From the NCBI GenBank assembly GCA_965153455.1, contig OZ234494.1, forward strand, positions 14,322,001 to 14,386,000: 64,000 nucleotides of DNA, given 5' to 3'. The stretch is from Sphagnum compactum. Lineage: Eukaryota > Bryophyta > Sphagnopsida > Sphagnales. Every line of letters begins with the position of its first letter. Positions within the stretch are counted from its first letter, which is position 1. Below are positions 15,899 through 27,883 of the stretch, in pieces. Made by a program: the position numbers and the translations under genes. The notes under the pieces were generated by a model. It ran no database searches, was not told the origin of the DNA, and worked only from the letters and a program-made list of their open reading frames with translations.

Positions 15899-16034
15899 CG
15901 AGTGCTATATTGCATTGCAAGGAGCTAACCCTTGGCTTTTGGTACACTATGTTAGAGCATAATCTCCGAGTGCTATATTGCATTGCAAGGAGCTAACCCT
16001 TGGCTTTTGGTACACTATGTTAGAGCATAATCTC
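15899..16034. repeat. perfect 68-bp tandem duplication
   Basis: Positions 15899-15966 and 15967-16034 are identical over 68 bp, starting CGAGTGCTATATTGC. Perfect identity in otherwise decayed spacer implies a recent event or an assembly duplication. It ends 4 bp before the left terminus of the foldback element at 16039. Confidence 0.9.
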
Positions 16035-16038
16035 CGTG

Positions 16039-16571
16039 TGTGATCCTGCACAAATATTTCTCACATCCAAGATCAGTTATTTACTTTTTTTTCCAATCAC
16101 TCCCATAAAACTAAAATTGGGACTGCAAATTGGTGGGAGACAACTGAGAGCAACCCACTTCAACCAGTCAAACTATCTAGCCAGTTAACGACAGAGGTTG
16201 CACTTTGCAGTGCCATATACTGGCCTCATCATCTTGTGCACAAATGTAAGGTTCAATCCCTTTTTGATTGCAATGTAGTGGATGAAGAAAAGTGAAAACA
16301 TGCCAGATTACCTCAGCAAAATGGTTTGGGCCCGAGATTTTTGCAGGTTTGGTGAGGCTCGTAAAAGTTGTGCACCTCCCAGAGAAGAGTGTAATAAATA
16401 TCATTTGACTCCTGTGCCCTGTTTCTGATTGGTCAATCATAATGATTGGTGTAGATGATTTGCTATTAATAGTCTCCTACCTATTTGCAGTCTCAGTTTT
16501 CATTTTAAGGCTGAGGTTGAAAAAAAAACCAGACTAAACTGGGATAAGAGAAATATTGTTGCGCGGTCACA
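16039..16571. mobile_element. non-autonomous long-TIR foldback element, copy 1
   Basis: The left end (TGTGATCCTGCACAAATATT, from 16039) is matched in reverse complement by the right end near 16571 (TGTGACCGCGCAACAATATT). The inner parts of both arms also match, each carrying a GACTGCAAAT..GG.GGGAGAC block. The right half, read in reverse, aligns with the left arm of the copy at 45.4 kb, including an ATTGGTCAATCA-rich stretch. No transposase is encoded. The long inverted repeats recall Mutator-like or foldback elements, but the superfamily is an inference. No convincing target duplication is visible at the ends. Confidence 0.7.
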
Positions 16572-18026
16572 TTCTGAGCACCTCTGGGATTGCTGCTCTA
16601 AGGATTGGCATACATTGGGGGAGGAAACACAATCAGATGGCCATTATATTAAAGGTGTAAGGAAAATTTGATACCTACAATCACGTTTTGACCACCATTT
16701 CAGTTGTGCAAATTGGCTTGTACCCGAGGGTAGCGTAAACAAATGATATAGCACGATAAAATTACAAGCTTGAGAATGTATGCCACACAATTTGGTAGAT
16801 AAGATGCAGGCAAATTGTGGTGTGATTAACACAGCATCCGTGATTCCTAGTTTTGTCCCTTTGCAGGAATATTTTCTGGCCATGATCAGCATACCATATG
16901 TTCCTTGCTTTGTTGTCCCTTTCTAGTATTGTTTGGTCATAAGATCTTCGGAGTGACTAGTCTTTGTATATTAATTCATTAAGAATGTCCAGCTTGCATG
17001 GACCTATAGTGAGTGGGTCCAGAGTGATAAGGAATTCCAAAAGACCTTACCTCGGTTAGTCTGGTCACTGAATAATCCTTCAAACCACAATGCACAACTT
17101 CACCACCAAAAAATAAATGCTGATCACAGCAGGCAGGCTACAATATGGATAATTTACTTATTCAATATGAAAGTATTGTGTTAGACTTATTCTAGATCAC
17201 GAGAAGAAAAATAATTCCAAAGCTAAAAATTGAATTCATTTATAAAAAAGATATTAGTTATTCATTTTCTCAATGTGGAAGCTGACACTAGGCTACTGGG
17301 TATGAGTAGATGAACAAAATATAAGCCACCCATTGGCAAATATAAGTACTAAATTAGGGAATCTCCAAACATTTTTCCACTTGAACACTTGAGATTTGAT
17401 TTTCAGAATGCTTACTTTGTACTTTGTGAATCATGCTTAGCCTACTCATCCTCTTTCCTTTCGAGAAATTGCTTTCCAACACTGAATGTTTTTCTATATA
17501 CTTTAATACAGACATTTTCGACAATGCTGGTCTGACATCGAATGAAGCACATTCATTTTGAGGCACAAAGAGTGTACTGAGATCACATATGTGATGCAGT
17601 TGAAAATTCATGATACTGTAACCTACGGTCGGTCGGCTTCCACATTGACAAGAAAAATAATTATTTGTTTCAAAAGAATTAATCCGTTTTTAAATTTAAG
17701 AAAGTATTATTATTTTCTGGATCTACTATGATATTGTGATAGGATGAGTGAAATTATTTAGGTTGTAGCGTGTGATAATTATGATGGTTTTTCATACCTC
17801 AGCTTCATATTTTCAAAAGAAATCGTTTCACTATTTTAAGGATTATATAATGGCGAAACTGACCCTCGGGTACAGTAGACAGTAAGACCATATATGATCA
17901 AGTATGTTTGAGTAGTTTACAACTGAACTACTCTCCACCATTTAGTTCTTTTTTCACTAGTGTGGTTCTCTCTTTTTCAAAGAAAAAGCCCGTGGATCAG
18001 ATCAACTACACCCATTCCAGATATTT
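16572..18026. other. spacer between two foldback copies
   Basis: Two - strand frames of about 82-85 codons (16644-16892 and 17354-17611) have no recognisable domain. I see no supported gene or repeat. Confidence 0.4.
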
Positions 18027-18310
18027 GGGCCTTCAATAATGTTTCTCACATCTAAATCAATGTTCTTACCCTTCATTAAGGCCGACCAATACATATGAAA
18101 ACTGGGAACGTAAAAGGTGAGAGATTACTAATAGCCAATCACTTGGACCAATCATTCAGTTTGACCAATCAACAGCAGTTGTTAAGATTGTGCAATGCCC
18201 TTTTGTAAACACAACAATCAATGCATGAATGAATATTGGCCCAAAAGCCACTTTACTCCCCCAAACCAGCATAAACTTTGTTTGTTGTTCTTCATCCAAA
18301 ACATATTATG
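18027..18310. mobile_element. partial copy of the long-TIR foldback family, copy 2
   Basis: From GGCCTTCAATAATGTTTCTC at about 18027 this stretch aligns in the same orientation with the reverse complement of the right arm of the 45.4-46.4 kb element. Shared words include TTTCTCACATC, GAGATTACTAATAGC, GGACCAATCA and CCAATCAACAGCA. I did not find its opposite arm, so it may be truncated or diverged beyond recognition. Confidence 0.65.
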
Positions 18311-19000
18311 GCATGCATCAATAAGGATTCTCACAAGGGTTGAATATATGGGACCCTTGATAGTGATTCTCAAAAGTCATGGAACCAATCAAAGAACCTA
18401 CCATGAACCAATTGTTCTGGGCCAGTTCTTTGACTAAAACCTGCGAGTTCGTTCATGGTAACCCTAAACCCGTAACAGATATTTTTTTAGTGTTGAAAAT
18501 TAGAGAAGAAAACCCCAGAATGAGAGGTCCTTTGATTTTGAGAATGTTCAAAAAGCCAGAATGAGAGGATATAACAGAATAAAAGAACCACCCAACAGTG
18601 GTTTTTAGTGTTTTAACCTCTGAGATTTGATTTCTGGTCACACCGTTGGTGCCATATTCTTGCTGTAAAAGGTCTTATCGGATATGCAGGAAAGGATACA
18701 GTGATCTGCCGTCCAAGTTGGTAAGAAGCATCTCCCGCACTGTTGTTGGTGATTTGACAAGATTTGGCTCCTGGATTGAGATGTGCATCTTTCCCAGCTC
18801 CTTGAGAGAGAAAGAAAGAAAGAAAGCATTGGTTGCTCTTCTCTACTTATTCCAATAAGCTCTTTGCCAACTAGTGTGCACCAGACAGCTGCTATGGACA
18901 CATACAAAACTACAAACTAAGTTGGTCCATTGTTGCTTCACATCACATCCCACTCCATTTTAGCTCTAGTGCAGATCTTGACTCCCAGGATTTTTCTTAT
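18311..19000. other. spacer with short ORFs, no gene assigned
   Basis: Overlapping short frames on both strands carry no recognisable motif. Part of this stretch may be the unrecognised body of the foldback copy that starts at 18027. Confidence 0.35.
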
Positions 19001-19019
19001 TCTCGTATTTTCTTATCAC

Positions 19020-19080
19020 CAAATCTGACTAAATCGTCTTATGGATGAATGCCCACTTTGGCTCCATCAAAAAATTGTGG
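19020..19080. repeat. terminal-repeat copy of the 21.9 kb foldback family
   Basis: The sequence CAAATCTGACTAAATCGTCT and the following ATGAATGCCCACTTTGGCT match the left terminal repeat at 21921-21965 with a handful of differences, and the similarity continues into an AAAATTGTG word. The other end of this copy was not identified. Confidence 0.6.
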
Positions 19081-19532
19081 AAAAAAATTAAATGTGGATC
19101 TTTAGGTGAGGTGATGAGACTGTAAAACCACAGGTCTAATATTCTTCTACATTTTTCATGTTCCATTACAATAAACTGCTGATAATTGTGCCAACCGGTG
19201 CTAGCCATATTGCTGTACTTGCATGTCCATTCCAACATTAAAATCAAACCGACAATCCAAAAGTTGAAAATTTCAAAATAGTGACAGTAGTAAAGCGTTT
19301 GAAACAAGCGTAAATTTACAAATGTAAAATAAAAATAAAATAAAATATTATACTTGCATTCATATTTTAGGAAATTATGGTAGTACCTTGGCAGCTTGGG
19401 TGTCTGCCAAATAAATAAATTAAAGTTTATTTTCCTTCACAAAAAAAAATTGTTATTAAGAAAAGCATTCTTTTTTGAAAATTTCAGCATTTCTAAATCT
19501 AATATAATTTGTGCTGAAGCCTTCAAGGTACT

Positions 19533-19540
19533 ATGGTATG

Positions 19541-19572
<32 letters not shown>
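19533..19572. repeat. TA then GA microsatellite
   Basis: A short (TA)n run is followed directly by (GA)n on the + strand. Simple sequence. Confidence 0.85.
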
Positions 19573-19988
19573 TGGAAATAAACCAGAGAAGTCAGAAAGT
19601 TGAGTAAGGTTCAATTCAAATAACATTACACTGGAAGTCTATAAGCCATTACCATTCTCAACACCAAAAGTATGCATAATAATTCTACATACATCAGCTG
19701 GAGGTTGAATTGGATGCTTGAGTTGGGTACTACTGATACTGGAGAGCTTTCACACTGGGAGGAGTTGCTGGGGCTATCATTATCTTTGTCAATTAGTAGT
19801 TGCTGTTGAGATTTTGGTACTATTTGGGTGTGCAATTGAAGTTGCCCAGTTGTAACTTGGCAGCTAGCCTAGTCCAAAGAGCAATACAAAAGCAGCAGAC
19901 TGCATTGCAGCTTTTATATCTGAGCAAGATACTCTGCTGTCGTCTGTCTCTCTGAACAGATTCTGCTCAAACTTAATGTCTTTAGATT

Positions 19989-20957
19989 TTCAAGCTTATT
20001 GCACTGGATGATTTTGAATTTCTCAAATTTTTTTTTTGACATGAACAATATTATTAACAAGAGACACAATTATTTTTTTAAAAACAAATCTCAAGTATAC
20101 TGCAGTGTCACTGGTTTTTTTGAATTTCTGTAAATTTTGGCACAAACAATATTATTAACAAGAGACACAAAATTATGTCAAGTATTACAATTATCACTGG
20201 TTTTTTGTATTTCTGTAAATTTTGGCACAAACAATATTATTAACAAAAGACACAAAATTATATCAAGTATTACAACAATCACTGGATTTTTGAATTTCTG
20301 AAAACTTTTTCATTAAAAATTATTATTAACAAGTGACACAAAATTATGTCAAGTATACAACAGTCACTGGATTTTTGAAGTTTTGGAAATTTTTTGCATA
20401 ATAAAATATTATTAACAATCAACACAGAATTATATCAAGTATACGGCAATAAAACTGGATTTTTGAATTCCTGAAAATTTCAGTGTAAAACAATTTATTA
20501 ACGTGGGACACAAAATTATATCAAGTATATGGCAAAGAAAACTGGATTTTTGAATTTCTGGAAATTTTGGCATTAAAAAATATTATTAGCTAGAGACACA
20601 AAATTATATCAAGTATACGGCAATAAAACTGGATTTTTGAATTTCTGAAAACTTTGGCATAAACAATTAATAATATTATTATTAGCAAGAGACACAAAGT
20701 TATATCAAGTATATGGCAGTCACTGGATTTTTTGAATTTCTGAAAATTTTGGCATAAAAAATATTATTAACAAGAGTTACAAAATTATATCAAGTATGCG
20801 GCAATAACTGGATTTTGAATTTCTGAAAACTTCAGCATAAAAAATAAATATTATTTAAAAAAGAGACACGAAATTATGTCAAGTATATGGCAATAACTGG
20901 ATTTTTGAATTTCTGAAAAAACTTTGGCATAAACAACATTATTAACAAGAGACACAA
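19989..20957. repeat. ~86-bp tandem array, about 11 units
   Basis: Each unit contains ACTGGATTTTTGAATTTCTG, a GGCATAAACAATATTATTAA-like block, AGAGACACAAAATTATATCA and TCAAGTATA. The TCAAGTA landmark occurs at 20091, 20178, 20263, 20349, 20435, 20521, 20609, 20705, 20790 and 20879, giving spacings of 85-89 bp with one 96-bp unit caused by extra TAT/ATT triplets. A partial unit precedes the first landmark, and the last unit breaks off near 20957. No coding frame is preserved. It is a diverged minisatellite or satellite remnant. Confidence 0.9.
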
Positions 20958-21012
20958 AAATCATGTTGCAACATGGGCTCTATTTGTAGCCTTTATTTAA
21001 GCCTCTATTTAA

Positions 21013-21231
21013 GGTGCATTCACACTTGGTGTTAAGGACTCTAGTATTAAGGACTCCCCTAACACACCAAGCTAGTCATTTAGGACCTAAACCTATTTAC
21101 CACAAACATTTTAATGTTAAGTTAACATTTCACTTAATATTAAAATAATCACCCATTTAACATTGGGTGCCACCTAAGATGCCACCTAGATTTTCACTTA
21201 ACACTGACTTAACATTAGGTGTGAATGCACC
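21013..21231. mobile_element. MITE-like element A
   Basis: The left end GGTGCATTCACACTTGGTGT is matched in reverse complement by the right end (GGTGCATTCACACCTAATGT read from 21231). The element is 219 bp, non-coding and flanked by TTTAA on both sides, a possible target duplication. Internally it shares a GCCACCTAGATTTTCA word with element B immediately downstream. Confidence 0.75.
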
Positions 21232-21239
21232 TTTAAGGT

Positions 21240-21467
21240 GGTGCATTCACACTTGGTGTTAGGGACTTCAGTGTTAAGGCCCCTAACATCATGCATGCAT
21301 GCTATAGCCATTTAGAACTTAAATTTAGTTATCATGAAATTTTTTATATTAAGCTAACATTTCAGTTAACATTAAGCTATCACCCACCCATTTAACATCG
21401 GGTGCCATCTAGGATGCCACCTAGATTTTCATTTAACACTTGACTTAACTTCAAGTGTAAATGCACC
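21240..21467. mobile_element. MITE-like element B
   Basis: This element is 228 bp with ends GGTGCATTCACACTTGGTGT and, in reverse complement, GGTGCATTTACACTTGAAGT. It lies 8 bp downstream of element A in the same orientation. The two are clearly homologous but diverged, as expected for an old tandem duplication or repeated insertion. It has no coding capacity. Confidence 0.75.
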
Positions 21468-21920
21468 ATTACCCACTTACATACATAGGTAGTTACTAGT
21501 TACCTAGGTTAGTGGAAGGGGGAAGTAGGTAGGTGGATAGAATATGTTACCAAGGTGGGTAACCAAGTTGTGGTTCATCCACACCTGAGTTCCCAATGGA
21601 TGGTGCACAGGTGGGATTTCAGGGTATGGATGGGTCCATATGCCAATTCCCTTAAAGAAATTTTCAGACCCTACCTATCACAGTTTCTTGTCTAACTACA
21701 TTTTGCCTTCTTGATGGCCATTTTCTTTTCTTTTTTAACAAAATGGCTAAAATTATGTGCTATTTTGGGGTTTTTTAGTTTTCAAATTTTTGGAAAATAG
21801 AAATTTTAACAAAAACAAAATAAAAAATCTCCAGATTTTCTCCATTGGGTTGAGGAATGGTAAGCCAAAAAATTTGATGAATTATGTTTAAACTGTTTTT
21901 ACTTTCATATCGATTTACGG

Positions 21921-22441
21921 GCAAATTTGGCTAAATGGTCTCATGCATGATTTGCCACTTTAGCTACTTCACAAAATTGAGAAAAGGAAAAACAATGTGT
22001 CACACTGCCCAAAAAGAAAACAGAAAATGTATATCTACCCACTATTGATAATTTTTTTGATGTTTTCCCCCAAAAAATAGCAAAAATAGTCAAATTTTCA
22101 CTAGGAAAAAAATCCCAAAAAACAAATTGCAATTTTTTTGTCAAAAAAACATTTTTCAAAAAAAAATCACTGCTATTTTCACAAATTCCCAATTTTTTTA
22201 AAAAAAGAAAAAGATTAGGCAATTTTTTGTGAGTGCTTAGGTGGTGATCATCCATCAAAAGGTTTCACCAAAGTTTGGCTACAAACAAGTTATATATGAA
22301 AGTTTTGAAAATGAAATTCTAAGAAATCATCTATATAATATTGGCGATCTAGTGAAAAATGATATAAAATGTGTTTTTTTAATTTAAAAAATCTGCAAGC
22401 CAAAGTGGCAAATCATTCATACAAAGGTTTAGCCAAATCTG
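21921..22441. mobile_element. foldback element with ~45-bp terminal repeats
   Basis: The left arm 21921-21965 (containing AAATTTGGCTAAA and ATGATTTGCCACTTTAGCT) is the reverse complement of 22398-22441 with roughly 80% agreement by eye. The interior is A/T-run-rich and non-coding. Related terminal words recur at 19.02 kb, 38.29 kb and 39.19 kb, so this is a local repeat family. Confidence 0.7.
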
Positions 22442-23052
22442 ACTAGAACACAACTATTTGATAGTAAATGTTTTTCAACACCTGTCTATAGTTTTTGAAT
22501 ACCCTCCTTTGAACCATGTTTAGAAATCCGGCGATTAATTTTCTTCTTTAATATTTGATTGAATGATGGCTATATGAAAATCTCAAAAAAAAAAAAAAAA
22601 AAAAACTTGATTTTAGGGTTTTGAAATTTTTAATTAATTAATTATAATTTTTTTTGCCACTATATATATAGCCAGGAAAAAATGGCTAAATCATTCCTTT
22701 CACTTATGCGCCTGGATAAGGCACCATGAGTTTAGGAAGACCAATCATGAAAGGACATGTGTACAGCAGATCATGCCAAGTCAGAAGATTCTCAGATTTG
22801 CTCATCATCACAAAGGGGGCTGGGACTGGACTGCCAGTGTCAGGACCCTTTTCCCACTGATTTGATTTGAGACAAACTGCCTCAGCAAATCACGAATCTA
22901 TCTGTCCCTGGCTCTCGATACATGCGTCAGATCTGGAACCCTATTTACACCTGCATCAATGTGTGAGGTGTTGAGTGTAAATCAATGTGAAAGTGTAGGG
23001 TAACGCCCCAGGTAGCCAATAAGATTATTTGGATAATCATCATTTGAAAGCC

Positions 23053-23211
23053 AAAAGCCAATATTTGAAGGTCTCACCCAAAAGCCAATATTGGAAATCT
23101 CACCCAAAAGCCAATATTTGAAATCTCACCCAAAAGCCAATATTGGAAATCTCACCCCCAAAAGCCAATATTTGAAATCTCACCCAAAAGCCAATATTGG
23201 AAATTTCACCC
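23053..23211. repeat. 26/27-bp minisatellite with dimeric higher-order unit
   Basis: Six units begin with AAAAGCCAATATT at 23053, 23080, 23106, 23132, 23160 and 23186. They strictly alternate between AATATTTG and AATATTGG, so the true repeating unit is a dimer of 52-54 bp. Each unit carries AAATCTCACCC. Confidence 0.92.
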
Positions 23212-24184
23212 CAAAATGGAATTCTCTCCTAGCTTTTTCAAGGGAAAATCATTGAACACAACAAATTCCCAGTCAGGGTGTTTAGGTTAAAGTGACATGA
23301 GGACCATTGTTGGGCAGTTATAGAGAAAATGGCCTCTTATTGATAAGGATCCAAGGGTTAGGTTTATTGGCCTTACCTTGTAAGGCAGGGATATTGTTGT
23401 GTTAAGAATCATTATAGAGTATGGTAGCTTCAAGGGATTGTGGCCCCTACAAACAAACTAGGTGAGATGATTCATCCTAATTTGTTTGGAAAAAGATTCA
23501 CATTCATCCTTTGACATTTTCTTTTCCTCTGCCCCAACCTCAAATGTGCACCCAGCCCCAAGTGACTAAACCCAAAAAACTAAAAATGAAACTATTTTCT
23601 CCAAAAATGATTATGGCACCTATCTATCATACACAAAAATTCATGTAATTCTTTCGAAATGTGACAATGTGATTGAAAACATTCAAATACACTTGTCACA
23701 ACGAGTTTTTTTATTGGTTTGAAAATTTTCACAAATGTGAAAAATATATATGAAAAGAGAATATTTGTTCACCATTTTTTTTTTGAGAAAAAAAAATATT
23801 AGATTTGAAAAAATTGAAAATCATGTTGCAACATTTCCCTATTGGTTTTGGTCTAGTATCAATTTTTAAAATGTTTAGTTAGGTTCCTAGAGCATGCCAT
23901 GATTTAATGTGAGATCCTTTTGCGTTCCTCATAACTAACATGATATTAAAAAAAAGAAAAAAAAATCATGATAATTTATTTTTCTTACAACAACATACAT
24001 GATGATGTACATCAAAATATATTTATTTATTATTTTCTCCTAGCTATTACCAATTTATCATACAATATCAATTGTTGATACTAAGTTAATGGCAGCGCCA
24101 TCGTGTATACCGCACCCTGTTCATAATGAAGCAACCTGAAGGGGTCTGAAATTGGTTAAGAACTCGAGAGAGCTTCTACTTGTT

Positions 24185-24330
24185 TGATGTACATTATGCA
24201 AAGATTTGACAAGATCCTTATGGATAGATAGGATGTTGCTTGGATTGAAAACCCAATTGATGTATATTATGCAAAGATTTGACAAGATCCTTATGGATAG
24301 ATAGGATGTTGCTTTGATGGAAACCCAAAA
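24185..24330. repeat. 73-bp tandem duplication
   Basis: The block starting TGATGTACATTATGCAAAGA at 24185 is repeated from 24258 with one early C/T difference and divergence only at its 3' edge. Two copies only. Confidence 0.9.
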
Positions 24331-25536
24331 CCTACCCACACTCTTCTTCCATTAGTCCCAATGGGTTCTTTGAATCCTTAATTAAAACCTTACCATTGAG
24401 TACTTGTTACTATTCATTTGGCTACACTTCTTCAATTTTAGAACCATTTTTAGCACCCTTTTAACTTGAATTTGATTGACATAAGTTTTACTTACGGAAC
24501 CCTACCTTAACATTAAATTACATGGTTGTTATCAGAATATCAAATCAAGTATTTCAAAATTGGCCCATACCCATCTTACGTCGGTATTATAAAAGATAAT
24601 AACCAACAAAATTAGTATTTCAAATATTGCTTAAGTAAAAAAATTGATAATAGTCAAGTCCCAAACTATTTCAGAATCTAATTATTTAATAGGGTAGACT
24701 GGCCGGTGACCAAACACGTAAGCACTCAGGGCAGGCTGGATCCAAGGGGAGGGCTCCGGTGTTTCTAGTGTCCAAACACAAGTTAATGGTCAATTCCAAT
24801 TCTTTTTTTATTTTTAAACATTATAAATTGTAGTTTCAATTGCAAATCCAAATAGACACCAAAATATAGAATGGGGGGAATTTTGGTTCTGGTTTCAGTT
24901 CTTCAAAAAATAAAATTTAGTTTTAATTTCAAAAATTAATTCTCACATTGGTGAGTACCATACAATATTGGGTAGATTCAGTGTTGGCAAGTTCCCCAAT
25001 TTGGAATGTTGAACATTCATGTGGACTTGAATTTAGCATCATGTTGATGGAGCTTGCACAAAAGAACCCTAACTTTGAAAAAACAAATAAAAATTGAACA
25101 TAGGTTCAAATTCTTAATAATATAAACAAGTTAATTATTTTAAGAAAGTTGACAAGTAGGTTTGAACTTTTATAGCCAATTGATTGATTTTTAAATTAGT
25201 TGTAAAACTAATTATACCTTTATTATAATCCCTAGTTTCAATCTCCAATTGTAAAACTCCATATCTATATAACAATAGTAAAAAATCTTTGAAAATATGA
25301 ACATATGTGTACATGGAATCAAAACCAATTTTAACTGTAATCACAAGCTTTTCAAAATTCTGAAGGAACTGGACACGAACTCACATCCTCCAAAGAGCTC
25401 AGCAAAACAATACTTTTAAGTGATCAAAATGGATAAAATGGAGGTTGTCTTCAAAAGGAAGAACCACCCAACACTGGTCATGACATTGGGACCACGGGTT
25501 TGGATTGTGGTCCTGATCCAAAGCAATTGAACATCA
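24331..25536. other. AT-rich spacer
   Basis: No supported gene. One GC-richer patch around 24700-24770 stands out from the flanks, but I could not assign it to an element. Confidence 0.4.
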
Positions 25537-25626
25537 TGTATACATACATACAGATTTTATACATATTTATACATACATACATACATGTATCTATACATAC
25601 ATATCTATACATATATGTGCATGCAT
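25537..25626. repeat. CATA microsatellite
   Basis: An imperfect (CATA)n run with interspersed CTATA words. The methionine/tyrosine-rich - strand frame over it is an artefact. Confidence 0.85.
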
Positions 25627-27672
25627 TAATGTGGGGGAGTACATACATGCTATCTCCCCACATGTAGTATTGTGTGCTAGGGACAATTTTATGAATTCCT
25701 TGGAATAATGTAACTAGTTAAATTAAAATTTGTTTAGGGGTGTTTGTCACCTTGACTCCATTAGGAAATTGAATAAAAAAATTAGTTCCATTCACGCACT
25801 ACACACTCTCCAATACTAAACATTGGATGGGATACAAAGTTTTATAACAAATTAAAATAGGTGTCTATATAAATACAAAGCTCAACAATTAATTAAAATT
25901 AATAACGACTATAAAACTTAGTCTACTTATCAACTTTTTTTAACAAGTTCAACTTTCATATCTAAAAATCTTGACCCTATGTTCAAGAATTTTTCTTTAC
26001 AATTTCAATTTTGGTTTGAGTGAAAGACTAATTTCGCGATTATGTTCTTGTCCTCGTTCCAACAAAAGGGTGTCAACTTGGGTCTAGATCACAAGAACCT
26101 AAATTTCAACCCTTGGTTTTAACCTTTCAAATTGGATACCCTCACAAGACGAATAATATCTCCTTGAATGCCCAAACAGGGTCAATAAGTCTAAACTTCA
26201 CATTTTCTAAGGTACAAGAAACATTGTAGGTTGTGGTTAACAAAGTTTGATCGGTAGCTTAGTTTAGGTTCCTCCATTGACATGGTTCATAAGGCATGGA
26301 AATTACAACATGTGTTTTGGGGTGATCGGGTGAAATAAAAGTTACTCTTGTCACTTGTATGGCCATTTTTTGACAGCTCCCTTCTTAATTTTTTGACATT
26401 ATTTGGGGGGTATTATGTGAAGAAATGTTCTTTTCTCACCCTATTATTACTTAGTTATTTAATATATAGGCATATTCAAGCCACCTTAAATTCAATTGTA
26501 ATTTTCTTGTTTGCATCAATCTTTGAAACCTTAAATTTATTTAAGTTATTAATTTTAGTACTTGAAATTGTGAAGAATGATGAAAACACAAATAAACGTG
26601 CTAAGTTCACGTAATAAGACCATTAATTTTTCGACATACCATATGTATTTAACTATCCTTCAACTAAATAATTGGGAGGCAACAAAATTAAATATAGTCA
26701 TTTGAAGTGTAAGTTTTTTTCAAAATATTTTAACTTTCGATGGTGTGAAGGAATTTTTCATTTCATATTTTTCCATATTCAATTATTAACTTGCTAATTG
26801 AACTTGCTAACAACTAATATTGAAAGTATGTAAATTATGGTCAAACTTGGTGGAAACAAAACATGGTGCAAGGTAAGCAAGAAAAAACTCACATGGCTAT
26901 TCATGGTAAGAATGTAAAACCTAGATTGAATATTGATTAATTCCAAACATGTTATCTACCTTTTTAGGTGCAAGGTTTGAATTCAATCATGCACGGTCTT
27001 CACAATAACCTATGTGAAATTGAAAGGAAGTCATTTTTATATATTTATGAAACATGTGAAATTAAAAGGTATTTTTTTGTATGCTATTCATGAAATAATA
27101 GATTATTAAACGAATATTTTATTTAAATTGATAATATTTTAAAATATTCTAGATATATTTTTGTAATCCAATTTTTAACACCTTATTTACATTTAAGTAA
27201 AATAAAAAATAATTATTTCCAATAAGTTGAACCTTAGTTTTTTTGCATTTCAACTTAAAAAAATTGGAAATAACTTCTCTTAATGTTAAAAACCTAATTT
27301 GTTTACAAATAGTTTGTCGAGGAATTCACGAAAATGGATGAATTCAAGTGTTATAACATGTTTTAAGGATAGGTAAGATACATAGTTGTTCATGAAGTTG
27401 TAATCATGAAGGGGCAATCTAAATTATAAATGTTTTGGAATCCATGTTACACTTGTCCAAGGTGGTAGCTCTACTTTTGGAAGAGAACTATGAACCCCAC
27501 TTATGATTTTTTGCATGTCAAGGAGTTTAACGATCTTTTCCCATTTGTTTGTTTTTTTTTTTGGTAGAACTTCCACCTAACCTAGTTTGTTATTATTAAT
27601 GTATCCCCATGTTTTTCTATTTTCTCTTATGGCTAATAATGTCTAAATTTGGACATGTCCTTATGTATTTTC
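25627..27672. other. AT-rich spacer, no gene seen
   Basis: A + strand frame at 26348-26614 is hydrophobic, but its codons are simply AT-rich and it lacks a motif. Nothing else could be supported. Confidence 0.4.
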
Positions 27673-27883
27673 ATTTTGAGTTCATTATTTTATTCTAAGG
27701 TTCTATTTTAAAAATGAATCAATGATTTTGTAAGGATTATATGGATGGCATAATGTACAGAATAACATGTGGAAAACTTTTGAAACACAAACTTTTGAAC
27801 CTTAGAATAAAATAATGAACTCAAAATGATTTTGTAAAGATTATATGGATGGCATAATTTACAGAATAACATGTGGAAAACTT
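27673..27883. repeat. compound repeat: perfect 31-bp inverted plus 59-bp direct repeat
   Basis: Positions 27673-27703 and 27797-27827 are exact reverse complements over 31 bp (first arm starts ATTTTGAGTTCATTA). Interleaved with them, 27721-27779 and 27825-27883 are direct copies of a 59-bp block with two mismatches. The arrangement is arm, block, inverted arm, block. Confidence 0.9.

Noticed and set aside
19989-20957. CRISPR-like array
   Set aside because: The whole ~86-bp unit repeats with no unique spacers, and the window is a plant nuclear genome; it is a tandem minisatellite.
26348-26614. Hydrophobic + ORF resembling a membrane protein
   Set aside because: Hydrophobicity follows from T-rich codons; no conserved motif.
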